A stretch of 64,000 nt of DNA, from positions 57,599 to 121,598 of the forward strand of contig QQUA01000001.1 in NCBI GenBank assembly GCA_008501825.1. The letters are read 5' to 3'. The notes beneath the pieces were generated by a model. The model ran no database searches. It was not told the DNA's origin and was given only the letters and a program-made list of their open reading frames with translations. Source of the stretch: Planctomycetota bacterium. GTDB taxonomy: Bacteria; Planctomycetota; UBA1135. Positions within the stretch are counted from its first letter, which is position 1. Each line of letters begins with the position of its first letter. Shown piece by piece: positions 1 to 8,919 of the stretch. The position numbers and the translations under genes are program-made.

Positions 1-1032
1 GATCACGGTTGGTATGACAAACGCTGGATGTACGAGGAATCCCTCAGAATGCCGTTGCTGGTCCGCTGGCCGGGTCACATCAGCCCGAATTCGGAAAATC
101 GAGACCTGGTTCAAAATTTGGATTTTGCCCAAACCTTCCTCGATCTTGCCCGAGTGGATATTCCCGAAGACATGCAAGGACACAGCTTGGTGCCGCTGCT
201 CCGTGGCCAACGCCCCGGCGATTGGAGGAAATCCATTTACTATCATTATTGGGAATATCCGGGAGTGCATGACGTTCCCAGGCACTTTGGGGTTCGAACT
301 CACCGTCATAAACTCATTCACTACTATCAACTGGAAGAATGGGAACTCTTCGATCTGAAAGAAGACCCGAATGAAATGCATAACCTTTACGGTTCTCCGG
401 GAACAGAAGCCCTGACCGAGAAACTGAAACAGGAGCTTTCCCGTTTGCAAAAACTCTACGGGGATGAAAATCCGGAAGCTTCAGCGGCGGAAGTGGAGCA
501 AGCCTGGTTACGCTCGTGGGGAGCCGTCACCGAAACGCGCAAAATCGCCGAAGGAGACGATTTCCTGAGCCCTCCTCCAAACGGCCTGCAACCGCGGGGA
601 AAAGCATTTACAGTCGGAGCCTGGTGCAAGGCGGAAGGCCCCAATGGAGTGCTATTGGCCATGGGAGGAGAAACTCACGGCTTTAGTCTTTATCTGCAGG
701 ACGGCAAACCTACCTTCGCCGTCCGCACTCATGGCGAACTGGTTCAAGTGCAAGCCCTGAAAAGTTTGCCATTGGAAAGCTGGGTTCACCTTGCCGGCGT
801 TTTGGACCGAGACGGAAACCTGAGACTTTGGGTTCAGGGCAGGGAAGTGGCCTCCGGGCCGGGGCTGTTTCTCGCTGCCAAACCAGCCGAGGGATGGTCG
901 CTCGGAAACGATCCGGAAACTCCCGTCGCCCCATACGCCGGTTCGTTGAATTGGCCCGGCGAATGGCAACACCCCCGGCTTTATTGGGGAATCCCCGAAG
1001 GAGAAGAGCTGGAAGCCTGGTTGAAGCCTTGA
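1..1032 (+). CDS. Sulfatase C-terminal part with LamG-like domain (5' truncated)
   Basis: The frame is open from base 1, so the N-terminal half with the formylglycine motif lies outside the window. The first residues, DHGWYDKRWMYEES, followed by a PLLVRWPG stretch, are the C-terminal metal-site and core-strand signature of type I sulfatases; spacing is most like N-acetylglucosamine-6-sulfatase/mucin-desulfating types, but the substrate cannot be told. The next segment (about 95-120) has the family's FDLKEDPNEMHNLY motif. After residue about 195 comes a LamG/concanavalin-like beta-sandwich (AFTVGAWCKAEG, LPLESWVHLAGVLD), which in secreted sulfatases often binds glycans. The PhoD-like gene starts 3 bases after the stop, so the two are probably one operon. 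Confidence 0.88.
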   Translation, partial: DHGWYDKRWMYEESLRMPLLVRWPGHISPNSENRDLVQNLDFAQTFLDLARVDIPEDMQGHSLVPLLRGQRPGDWRKSIYYHYWEYPGVHDVPRHFGVRTHRHKLIHYYQLEEWELFDLKEDPNEMHNLYGSPGTEALTEKLKQELSRLQKLYGDENPEASAAEVEQAWLRSWGAVTETRKIAEGDDFLSPPPNGLQPRGKAFTVGAWCKAEGPNGVLLAMGGETHGFSLYLQDGKPTFAVRTHGELVQVQALKSLPLESWVHLAGVLDRDGNLRLWVQGREVASGPGLFLAAKPAEGWSLGNDPETPVAPYAGSLNWPGEWQHPRLYWGIPEGEELEAWLKP

Positions 1033-1035
1033 GCC

Positions 1036-3729
1036 ATGGATCGCCGTAAATTCCTCAAAGATTCTTTAGCTCTTACTGGCGGGCTTTCCCTGCCCGGAAT
1101 CTTCGGCCAGGAATCCGAGGCTCGAGCACAAGCTTGGCAGCAACTAGATGACTTCCAGCGCCGGGATTCCCGCTATCACGGCGATGGCTGGGAAAGTCTG
1201 AATCCCGGCTTTTGGAAAATCGAAAACGGCAGTCTGCGACGGCAACTTCGCCAGTACGGTGATCGGGCTCGGGCCACCGGCTTTCCTTTTCATTATGAAA
1301 CTCACCAAAAAAGGGCCATGCCGACCGATTATGACCCTTCTCTGCCTTTCGGCATGCTTTGGCGTCGCGATTATTACCTGACCGAAAGTTTCGGCTGGCG
1401 AATGGAAGCCACGATCCAGCAACGCCCTCCCGCTCCTCCGCCAGAAGACGATCCGAAATGGAAGATGTATCAAGCCGGCTACGGCCTTCTTGGGCTTGGC
1501 TTCGGTTCCAAACACTTATTCGCCGGTTGGCGCGGCAACGCCAAAAACCCCAAAGCCCCCTGGATGCTGGCTTGGCGGGACGACGGCCGCTTCGGGCTTT
1601 ATCAACATGCCTCCGGGCCCAAAGCCCTGGTTGCTGAAGTTCAAGCTCCAGCCCCTCGTCCCGGTGATCAAGTCCAGTTTGAAGTTCGGGTTGAAAAACA
1701 GAGCGAAGATCGCTGCCGCATTTTGGGTTGGTTAAGACACGGCCACGCGGAATGGCAGGTTCAATTGGACGAGGTCGATTTCCCCGCCCACGGCGAAGGC
1801 TATCCAGGATTAGTGGCCCGCGGTCTGCTCGATTTCCAAGTGGACCGGGTCGAAATTCAAACCTCTCCTCAGCAACGCCTCCAGATCGCCAGTAACGAAT
1901 GCTTGCTTTGTTATCCCTTGGGCGACAGCCTGCAAAACCGTAACGGGCACTGGACCGCCAAATTCATGGCCCTCTTTCGGCAAGAGGGCAGCCGGGCGAC
2001 CATCCGCATCGCCACCCAAGAAAGTCCGCCCCAAGGTTGGGACCAGGTCGCCGTCGCCGGAGAAGCCGACATCGTCAGCAATGACTTTCGCATGCACACG
2101 GCGGTCATCACCGCGGAACTGCCTGGCCACCCGGCGGAAACCACCCACTACTTCACCATTTGGAAAGACAGGGTCGACGTCACTTCCGATCCCCGATTGG
2201 GAACCGATGCCGTCGGTCCGGGAACCGGTTTCCTCGGCACGGTTCCGGCCAGCGGCCGGTACGTCGGCCGATTGCCTCAACTTCAAGCGCCTTATCGCTT
2301 GTGCGGCTTGAGTTGTCACGCCATTCACGGCCGCCAAGCCAACCTGCCCGACCCCGGTCAATTCGGTCGCCATTACGTCCGCGACCAACCCACGCCGGAG
2401 GCCTATCGCCATTTAGAAGCCTACGACTTCCAAATCATGGTTTGGGAGGACGACATCTGGTATCTGGAATTGTTGCTTTATCCGCCGAGCCCGGACGACG
2501 CATACAAAATCATTACCACCACTTTGGCCGGCCCGGCCACGCGCTGGCAAATGATGCGCCATTGGAACGTCCTGAATCCCGGCGATCACGACTACGGCAT
2601 GGACGACGTCAAAGGGCCGGAACAGTTGGCGATCCGCCGCCTGGACGACCTTGGCCAAGACCGGGATTACATGCGGCGCAACTTTCAAATCGTGCAGCAT
2701 CTGATTCGAGGAGAAGAAAACCCATCGCCGACTTCCAATCCCAAGCGATGGAGGCGCTGGCGCCTGCCCCATGGAGATTTCTCCCTTTTGATCGTGGACG
2801 CCCGCCTTTGGAGAACTTCCCAAGACACCGCCATTTGGGCGGAACAAGGTTGGGGCCACCACCGCGATTTATATTCCCGCAAAGACCCGACTCGCAGTTT
2901 GCTCGGGGAGGAGCAATTCGCTTGGTTGCAGCAGGTCCTTCGTACCGATCCTTCGCCTTGGATTTGCCTGACCGGCCTAAACGGCTTGCACACCATTTGG
3001 GCCGGAACCAATTGGGACGGTCGCAATCAAATTTTCGCCGACCGTGATCGGGTGGCCGCCGACTATGCCGGCTGGGTTTCCGCCGGCGTCGACCGGGTCT
3101 TGGAACTCCTGGGCGGCCGCAGCGGCGTGGTTTCGGTGTATGGCGACGTCCACAACGGGTCCATCTTGCGAAACCTACATCATCGCCTTTACGAGTGCTC
3201 TTTCGGTCCCATCGGACGAAGTGGCGGCCGGGCGGTCATCCCCGGTTTCGGCCGCCGAATGCAGGATTTGGACGGCCGGGAATTGGAAGTCCTGGCTCTT
3301 TATCACGCCCGCTACCAAAACCCGGAATTAGAACCGCGGCAACCGCCCTATTACTGGAATTTTCTGGAAATGGAATTCGATCCGCGGGGCGCCGATCCCC
3401 AAGCCGCCCTCAAGATCCGCAATTTAATCGACTCGCCGGAGCAAGCTCCTCGAGGCGGCGGGCACGCCCGATTCAAAAAGTCCTCGACCGGCCGTCTCCC
3501 CCAGTCCTGGTTGCCGAGTTGGCAAAGCCTGGCCTACGCCGAGATCCAACTCAGCTTGCCCGACGGCCAACCGCTTTGTGCCGTTCGGGCCTTGGCGGAC
3601 GGCCGGGTTCCCGCGACTCCGATGCCCAATTTGCCGCCGCAGTCCAAAGTGTTGTACTTGGCCCGCAGCGGAGAGGCAGTTCAAGGCGGATGGCTAAAAA
3701 CCCTCCGCAGCCCCGAAAACGGCGATTAA
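1036..3729 (+). CDS. Tat-exported PhoD-like phosphatase/phosphodiesterase with N-terminal lectin-like domain
   Basis: An 897-residue protein beginning with a Tat signal (DRRKFLK, hydrophobic core to about residue 24), so it folds in the cytoplasm and is exported. Residues about 35-280 resemble a concanavalin-like/DUF1080-type beta-sandwich (WESLNPGFWKIENGSL). The C-terminal part has PhoD-family metallophosphoesterase signatures: NPGDHDYGMDD near 515, LLGEEQFAWLQQVL and VVSVYGDVHNGS near 700. PhoD enzymes are Tat-exported phosphodiester or alkaline phosphatases using Fe/Ca. It follows the sulfatase by 3 bases, so ester hydrolysis of exported polymers is a reasonable shared role. Substrate unknown. 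The stop codon overlaps that of the convergent gene on the other strand. Confidence 0.75.
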   Translation: MDRRKFLKDSLALTGGLSLPGIFGQESEARAQAWQQLDDFQRRDSRYHGDGWESLNPGFWKIENGSLRRQLRQYGDRARATGFPFHYETHQKRAMPTDYDPSLPFGMLWRRDYYLTESFGWRMEATIQQRPPAPPPEDDPKWKMYQAGYGLLGLGFGSKHLFAGWRGNAKNPKAPWMLAWRDDGRFGLYQHASGPKALVAEVQAPAPRPGDQVQFEVRVEKQSEDRCRILGWLRHGHAEWQVQLDEVDFPAHGEGYPGLVARGLLDFQVDRVEIQTSPQQRLQIASNECLLCYPLGDSLQNRNGHWTAKFMALFRQEGSRATIRIATQESPPQGWDQVAVAGEADIVSNDFRMHTAVITAELPGHPAETTHYFTIWKDRVDVTSDPRLGTDAVGPGTGFLGTVPASGRYVGRLPQLQAPYRLCGLSCHAIHGRQANLPDPGQFGRHYVRDQPTPEAYRHLEAYDFQIMVWEDDIWYLELLLYPPSPDDAYKIITTTLAGPATRWQMMRHWNVLNPGDHDYGMDDVKGPEQLAIRRLDDLGQDRDYMRRNFQIVQHLIRGEENPSPTSNPKRWRRWRLPHGDFSLLIVDARLWRTSQDTAIWAEQGWGHHRDLYSRKDPTRSLLGEEQFAWLQQVLRTDPSPWICLTGLNGLHTIWAGTNWDGRNQIFADRDRVAADYAGWVSAGVDRVLELLGGRSGVVSVYGDVHNGSILRNLHHRLYECSFGPIGRSGGRAVIPGFGRRMQDLDGRELEVLALYHARYQNPELEPRQPPYYWNFLEMEFDPRGADPQAALKIRNLIDSPEQAPRGGGHARFKKSSTGRLPQSWLPSWQSLAYAEIQLSLPDGQPLCAVRALADGRVPATPMPNLPPQSKVLYLARSGEAVQGGWLKTLRSPENGD

Positions 3730-4502
3730 CGCGCCGAATCCAAGCGCAACATTTCCCGGACGAAATCGATTAGGGCGTCCGTATTGGGAGCGTTTTGAGT
3801 TTTCAAGGCATGCAGAAGGATCAGCGAATCCTTCGGGCTGGCGGCACTCAAATCGGCCAAACACCACCAATGCTTTTCCTGTTGGCGATAAGCGGAGATG
3901 GGAAACTCGCGCCCTTCGGCCACTTGAATTCGAACGGTAATGTCGCTGGCAGGGCCACCCAACTGAAAGCTGGACGCCTTGGGCCATTCCGGCTCCCAAC
4001 CTTGGAGCGGCTGCACCTGAGGCACTACCGGATCCCGCTGCCGGAATTCTTCGGTAAAGGGAGGGAGACGTTCAGGAAGCACTCCTTCGCCGTCCACGAT
4101 TCGCCGGGTAGGCAGAGGTTGACCGGCCAGCGCCACGGTCAAATCCTGCACCGTTTGCTGGTTCGGCAAAGACTCGCCGCCGAACAAAAATGCTTGGTGG
4201 CCAAGGCCGTCGAAACTCAACCAAAGTGCGGCCATGCCTCCTTTCTCCATCGCCCCCCGAATCACGAAAGGCTCAGGAATCTTTGAACCGGGCAGCAGTT
4301 GCTCCATCAAGACTCGGCGGGCTTCGACCTCTTGATACAGAGAGGTCCCCGAACCGGTTTGCAGCGGCCGGTTTTGGAACATCTTCCAAAGAATGCCGGC
4401 GGCCGCCACGACCAGGAAAAGGGCCAGAACCGGCTTCCTTCCTTTGCCCGGCCGGCTGCCGCCTTTGGAAGTTTCGCCCTGAAGGGTGAAGGATTCGCTC
4501 AT
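3726..4502 (-). CDS. Unknown single-pass membrane protein beside dynamin operon
   Basis: A 258-residue protein of unknown function. A basic, glycine-rich cytoplasmic stretch (residues 1-24) is followed by one transmembrane helix (about 25-42, LALFLVVAAAGILWKM) and an extracytoplasmic domain of about 200 residues. The C-terminal region alternates beta-like and helical segments. It is divergent from the hemerythrin gene and convergent with the PhoD-like gene, where the two stop codons overlap. Topology, length of the outer domain and some local motifs (a proline-rich start of the domain, a final LIxLxAL strand and helix) resemble the membrane protein at 18284-18862, suggesting distant paralogues; this is by eye only. 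Confidence 0.7.
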   Translation of the reverse strand: MSESFTLQGETSKGGSRPGKGRKPVLALFLVVAAAGILWKMFQNRPLQTGSGTSLYQEVEARRVLMEQLLPGSKIPEPFVIRGAMEKGGMAALWLSFDGLGHQAFLFGGESLPNQQTVQDLTVALAGQPLPTRRIVDGEGVLPERLPPFTEEFRQRDPVVPQVQPLQGWEPEWPKASSFQLGGPASDITVRIQVAEGREFPISAYRQQEKHWWCLADLSAASPKDSLILLHALKTQNAPNTDALIDFVREMLRLDSAR

Positions 4503-4667
4503 GAGGAGTCCGACGATTTGGGATGCAGATAAATTCTGCTCAACAACTCATTTTGACACAAAATAGCCAAGGAGCTGAAGAACGAAATCAAAAATATGAA
4601 TCTTGGCCAGGAAATGTGCGATTCCTATTCTGGAGGGGAAATAGGACTCGTATAGGAGGACCATCTC

Positions 4668-5078
4668 ATGGAACCGATCGAGTGGAATCCCAATTTCAGT
4701 GTGGGTGTACCGTCCATGGACAGGCAACACTTGACCATCGTGACTCTGATCAACGAATTGATCGGATCCCCCGACCTGGAAGCGGATACAGACGCCCTCC
4801 ACTTGGCCCTGGATCAACTGACTCGCTATTCAGAAGATCATTTCCTGGCTGAAGAAGCCCTGCTGGAAGGAACTGGGTATCCAGAACTGCTCCGGCAAAA
4901 GGAGGAGCATCGGGAATTTCGCAGGCGAATCGCATTGCTCTGCCATGACACCGCCTTGGGCAAACCAGGGGGCCTGAATCGCCTCCTCACCTTTTTGAAG
5001 GACTGGTGGACCCATCACATCCTGGTCGAAGATATGCGCTATCGCCCTTATTTCGAGAATCAGGAACTTTCCCCCTGA
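4668..5078 (+). CDS. Bacteriohemerythrin with one substituted iron ligand
   Basis: A 136-residue single-domain hemerythrin: a non-haem di-iron four-helix bundle that binds O2, used as an oxygen carrier, store or sensor. The start ATG has a strong AGGAGGA site at 4654-4660, 7 bases upstream. Expected ligands seen are H21 (MDRQH), H58 and E62 (HFLAE), H81 (EEHREF), H117 and D122 (HHILVED). The remaining His of the usual HxxxH pair is Gln77, so the site lacks one normal ligand. The family signature WNPNFSVGVPSMDRQH is otherwise intact. A consensus-like TTGACA lies at 4553-4558 without a convincing -10. It stands about 110 bases ahead of the dynamin pair on the same strand and may be cotranscribed. 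Confidence 0.92.
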   Translation: MEPIEWNPNFSVGVPSMDRQHLTIVTLINELIGSPDLEADTDALHLALDQLTRYSEDHFLAEEALLEGTGYPELLRQKEEHREFRRRIALLCHDTALGKPGGLNRLLTFLKDWWTHHILVEDMRYRPYFENQELSP

Positions 5079-5188
5079 ACGCACTCCACCCGCGCTTCCT
5101 CGGGCTGAAATTTTCCAAGCCCGAAACCCACCGAGGGATTCAGGCGGGCGCATCATAGGTAGGGAGAACACCCGCCCCGCCCGCAATC

Positions 5189-6994
5189 GTGAAGGCCGAG
5201 CTTCCTGCCCACTTAAGAAACATCCACCAGCTCCTGCAAAACCTGGAGGAAGAGGCTCGAGGACCGGCCTGCCTGCGGGCCATGCAGCGATTGGAGCGGG
5301 ACCTTCTGCCCCGCACCGCCGGCGACTCGCCTTATTTGATCTTGGGCATCGTCGGGCCGAACAACGCCGGCAAATCGGCCCTGTTCAATTCCCTGATCGG
5401 CGCCGAGATCAGCCCATCCTTGCCCACCGGCGGAGCTACCCGGCGCTTGGTGGGAGCGGCTCACCCGCAATTGTTGAGTCTGCTGGAGAGGGAGCCGACC
5501 CTGCAACGCTTTCCCATGAGCCGGGAAAGCGCTGCCAGCCCGACCGAAGAAATTCATCGCGGGGAAGATCCGGCTTGTTTGCAAGTTCAGCAAGCCTCCG
5601 ACTTCCCGCAAAAGCTGCTTCTCATCGACACGCCGGACTTCGATTCCATCCATCAGGCCAACCGCATGGCCAGCGAATCGCTGCTGGCGGTGGCTGATCT
5701 GGCGGTGGCGGTGGTGACTCGCCACACCTATCAAAACGCCGAAGTGGTGAATTTTCTGGAAGCCTGGTTGGCTCACGGCCGGCCATGGATGTTGGTCTAC
5801 AACGAGGCGGCCGAGGAAAGCATCGCCCGGGAACATGCCCAGAAGTTGGCCGAAGATGTGGCCACCCCGCCGGCGGCAGTGTTTTGGGCGCCCCACGATT
5901 TGGCGGTCCAGTCGGGCCAAAAACCGCTGAACCCCCACTTCCTGCCCATGGATATGTGGGCCGGCACCTCGGTCCTCAGCCTCGGCGAGGCCGAGTGGAC
6001 GGTGGCTGACTCCGGCAATTACGGCCTACGCCAAGTTCTTTTCGATCTGGACGAGGTCGCCCGGGTGAAAGCCAAGGCGCTGCAAGCTTCCCTGGCCCAG
6101 TTGCAAGACGACCTCCACGAAGTCGCCGAAGGCCTGAGTCAACGAGCCGGTCGAGCTCGGGCTTTGCTGGAAGTCGCCGAGAATCGGGCCGCCGCCAGCG
6201 GCCGGGAGATCGCCGCCGGCGCCATGCCGGGTGGTCCCTTCATCGACGCCTTCCGGGGAGTGCTCGACGCTCGCAGCAACCGCCTCAGCCGCGGCTGGCG
6301 CAAGGGCATGCGTAAGGCCCGGACGGTGGTAGAGAACCTGGCGGCGAAACGGCGGAAACGACAAAGCCTGCGGCAACATTCCCAGCTCCTGGCGGTGGAA
6401 AAGCAAATGCTGCAACGGAGCTGGCCGCATTTTTGGGAGGAATTGGCTCGAGACCTCGGCCCGGAAGCCCGGCACGTGGCTCGGGAACGGGCGCCGGCGG
6501 CGTTGGCGGAAGGCTTAAACCGAGATTTGGACGCCAGCCAGGGAGCCGCGGCGATGGCCCGAGCGGAAACCGCCCTGGAACAAAGAGGCGCCGCCCTGGA
6601 AGACTTCCGCAAGTCCTGCGAAGAACTGATCGAAACCGCCATGAATGCCCGGGGCCGAGACTGGGATCTGCAGCTCGCCACCGACATGGTGCTGATGCTG
6701 CCGGTGGCCACTGCCACCGTGGTGGTGTTCACCACCGGCGGCCTGGGAGCCGACGTCGCCGTGGCCGGAGGGGGCGCCATGGCCAGTTTGGTCATGGAGC
6801 GCTTCTCCCACCTGCTCGGCAGCAAAGTCACCGCCGACGCCCGCCGCCATTGGACCGAGTTGCGCGGCCAGCAAATCCAACAAAACCTGCTGCAAGCCTC
6901 CTTGGCCGGCAGTCTTCCCCACTTGAGCACCATCGCCGAACAGCACCGGCGCTTGGCTGACGATCTCCGCTCCCTGGTTTACGAGCTGACCTAG
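5189..6994 (+). CDS. Dynamin-like GTPase, first of a tandem pair
   Basis: A 601-residue large GTPase. G1 is GPNNAGKS (56-63); the G3 position reads DTPD (147-150) where GTPases normally have DTPG; the G4 position reads YNEA (204-207) rather than N/TKxD. A long helical C-terminal half follows (about 300-600), with a hydrophobic stretch near 500-535 that could insert in membrane. This layout fits bacterial dynamin-like proteins, which remodel or repair membranes, often as adjacent pairs. The start is GTG at 5189: an in-frame TAG at 5156 leaves no other start, and no good ribosome site precedes it. Only 7 bases separate it from the next gene. Its weak G3/G4 motifs suggest altered nucleotide hydrolysis. 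Confidence 0.75.
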   Translation: MKAELPAHLRNIHQLLQNLEEEARGPACLRAMQRLERDLLPRTAGDSPYLILGIVGPNNAGKSALFNSLIGAEISPSLPTGGATRRLVGAAHPQLLSLLEREPTLQRFPMSRESAASPTEEIHRGEDPACLQVQQASDFPQKLLLIDTPDFDSIHQANRMASESLLAVADLAVAVVTRHTYQNAEVVNFLEAWLAHGRPWMLVYNEAAEESIAREHAQKLAEDVATPPAAVFWAPHDLAVQSGQKPLNPHFLPMDMWAGTSVLSLGEAEWTVADSGNYGLRQVLFDLDEVARVKAKALQASLAQLQDDLHEVAEGLSQRAGRARALLEVAENRAAASGREIAAGAMPGGPFIDAFRGVLDARSNRLSRGWRKGMRKARTVVENLAAKRRKRQSLRQHSQLLAVEKQMLQRSWPHFWEELARDLGPEARHVARERAPAALAEGLNRDLDASQGAAAMARAETALEQRGAALEDFRKSCEELIETAMNARGRDWDLQLATDMVLMLPVATATVVVFTTGGLGADVAVAGGGAMASLVMERFSHLLGSKVTADARRHWTELRGQQIQQNLLQASLAGSLPHLSTIAEQHRRLADDLRSLVYELT

Positions 6995-7001
6995 GAAAGC
7001 C

Positions 7002-8774
7002 ATGGAACCCCTGCTGCGCCGGCGCATTTTGGATCTTCGCGACAAGCTGCAAGCGGACCTGGACAAGGTTCGTTCCTTGCAGGCCGTCACCCGCAATCAT
7101 TCCGAGATTCAAGAATTGTTGGACGACTTGGATCGGCAACTGGAGCGGGTCCGGCGCTCGCCGGTGATCACCTTGGTCGGCGCCACCGGAGCCGGTAAGT
7201 CCACCCTGCTCAACGCCCTGGTCGGAGGTCCGATCGCCAAGGAAGGGGACGACCGGCCGACCACTCGCACCCCGGTGGTGTATGCCCCGCAGGATTCCGA
7301 TCTCAAGGTCTTCCTCAAAGGTTTGCAGGAAAAGCCGAAGGTCGTTCGTTACGAACCGGGGGAAAACACCGGCCGTTGGACCGGCCAGATTTTCATCGAC
7401 GCCCCGGACGTCAATTCGGTGGCGGCTTCCCACCGGGAATTGGTTTCCGCTTTGGCGGATCGCAGCGACGTCCTGGTTGCGGTCATGCACCGTCAATCGG
7501 TGGTGGAAAAAGCCGCGGTCAGCTTTTTGGAGCAATTCACCGGCCGCCGCCGCTTGATTTTCGTCCTCAATCGAGCGGATGAACTTACCGGAGAATCCAG
7601 GGCCATGTTGTTGCAGCAAATCCGCTGGCTGGCCGGCGAAGAACTGGCTTTGAATCAGCCGAAGGTGTTGGCGATCAGCGCTCGCCAGGCCAAGGCCGGC
7701 GAGGAAGGGGAAGGAGCCTTCGACTGGCCGGATCTCTGCGCCTTGTTGGATCAGTACGTCGGCAATCAAAAGTTGGACGGCCTGCGCGGCTTGAACGCCA
7801 TCGGCACCGCCCAGCGCTTGCAACGCTATTTCGAACAAGCCCAAACTTCCTGCCGGCAGGATTTACAACAACTGCCCAAGGAAGTCGCCGACGGTTTGGA
7901 TCGTTTGGCTTTGTTGACCAGTCAGGACGTGGAAGCGCGACTGGAGTTGCGCAAGCCCGACGTCGCCAACTTGCTGTGGACCGAAACCGCCAAACGTTGG
8001 GATGGTCCCTGTGGATGGGCTTTGCGAAGCGGCGGTCTGTCCGGCCTGGGTTTGGGAGCTTCCACCTTCTTCATGGCCCGCAATCCGGTCATCGCCGCCG
8101 GCGCGGCCGGTGCCGCCGTGGCCACCAGTAAAGTCCGGCAAGTCGCCCGCAAACGGCGGGTCGCCACCGGAGCCGAGGAACTGCTGCCCGCCGATGCAGA
8201 TTTTCAGGGATGGTACGGAGAATCCCTGGGCGAAGCTCGCTTGCGTACCGCCCGATTGGCCGGCAAGCCCGATGCCTTGGGAGTTCCAGACGGCGATACG
8301 GCTTTGGAACGGACCATGGTGGCGGTAGAAGACTCCTGGACCCACCTAGTGGACCGGGAATTGCCCGAATCGGCGGCCCGTAGCGTGGCCCGCCCGGTGC
8401 GGCTGGCTTTGGACATTCCGGTGTACGCCTTTTTGGCTTGGGTGGTCTTCGGCGCCATAGTCGGCTTTTTCAAAGGGGATTATTTAGGCATCGACTATCT
8501 GATCAATGCCTTATTGATCCTGGTGGTGTACATGGTGGTGCTGCGCTTTTTCATGCGCCGTTATTTGCTGTTAAGAACCGGCCGCTTGTTGTCCGGGGTG
8601 ATGGTCAAAATGAAAGCGACTTTACAAGACACTGCCGACCGAGCCCGGGAAGAAGTCAGCGACGAAATTCAGAGGGTAGAAAAGAGCTTGACCGGCTTGA
8701 GTGAGTTGGATCAGAGCTGGCAGGTGGCTTTGCAAGGCACTGCCGCCGGTGCGGAAGCTGACGGCGAGAAATAA
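7002..8774 (+). CDS. Dynamin-like membrane GTPase, second of a tandem pair
   Basis: A 590-residue protein with G1 GATGAGKST (60-68), a Thr-rich G2 region (RPTTRTP, about 85-91), a G3 of DAPD (133-136, Gly replaced by Asp as in its neighbour) and a recognisable G4 NRADE (190-194). Helical regions surround a small-residue hydrophobic stretch (about 345-380) and a double membrane segment (about 475-525, AFLAWVVFGAIVGFF then LINALLILVVYMVVL), followed by a basic helix and coiled-coil end. It starts 7 bases after the first dynamin-like gene. Bacterial dynamins frequently work as heteromers encoded in tandem, so the two products probably act together at the inner membrane. Confidence 0.78.
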   Translation: MEPLLRRRILDLRDKLQADLDKVRSLQAVTRNHSEIQELLDDLDRQLERVRRSPVITLVGATGAGKSTLLNALVGGPIAKEGDDRPTTRTPVVYAPQDSDLKVFLKGLQEKPKVVRYEPGENTGRWTGQIFIDAPDVNSVAASHRELVSALADRSDVLVAVMHRQSVVEKAAVSFLEQFTGRRRLIFVLNRADELTGESRAMLLQQIRWLAGEELALNQPKVLAISARQAKAGEEGEGAFDWPDLCALLDQYVGNQKLDGLRGLNAIGTAQRLQRYFEQAQTSCRQDLQQLPKEVADGLDRLALLTSQDVEARLELRKPDVANLLWTETAKRWDGPCGWALRSGGLSGLGLGASTFFMARNPVIAAGAAGAAVATSKVRQVARKRRVATGAEELLPADADFQGWYGESLGEARLRTARLAGKPDALGVPDGDTALERTMVAVEDSWTHLVDRELPESAARSVARPVRLALDIPVYAFLAWVVFGAIVGFFKGDYLGIDYLINALLILVVYMVVLRFFMRRYLLLRTGRLLSGVMVKMKATLQDTADRAREEVSDEIQRVEKSLTGLSELDQSWQVALQGTAAGAEADGEK

Positions 8775-8919
8775 GAGTACGCAAATTGAATCAGTAGGAA
8801 GCCGGAAATGGCCATTTGGGGGGCCGTGGAGGCTATGTTTTGCTTCGAAGCGACGTGATCCATATTCTCTTTCAGAGAGCCCCGCCCTTTGTGGGAACCC
8901 GCTTTCCAGGAGTTTCATC

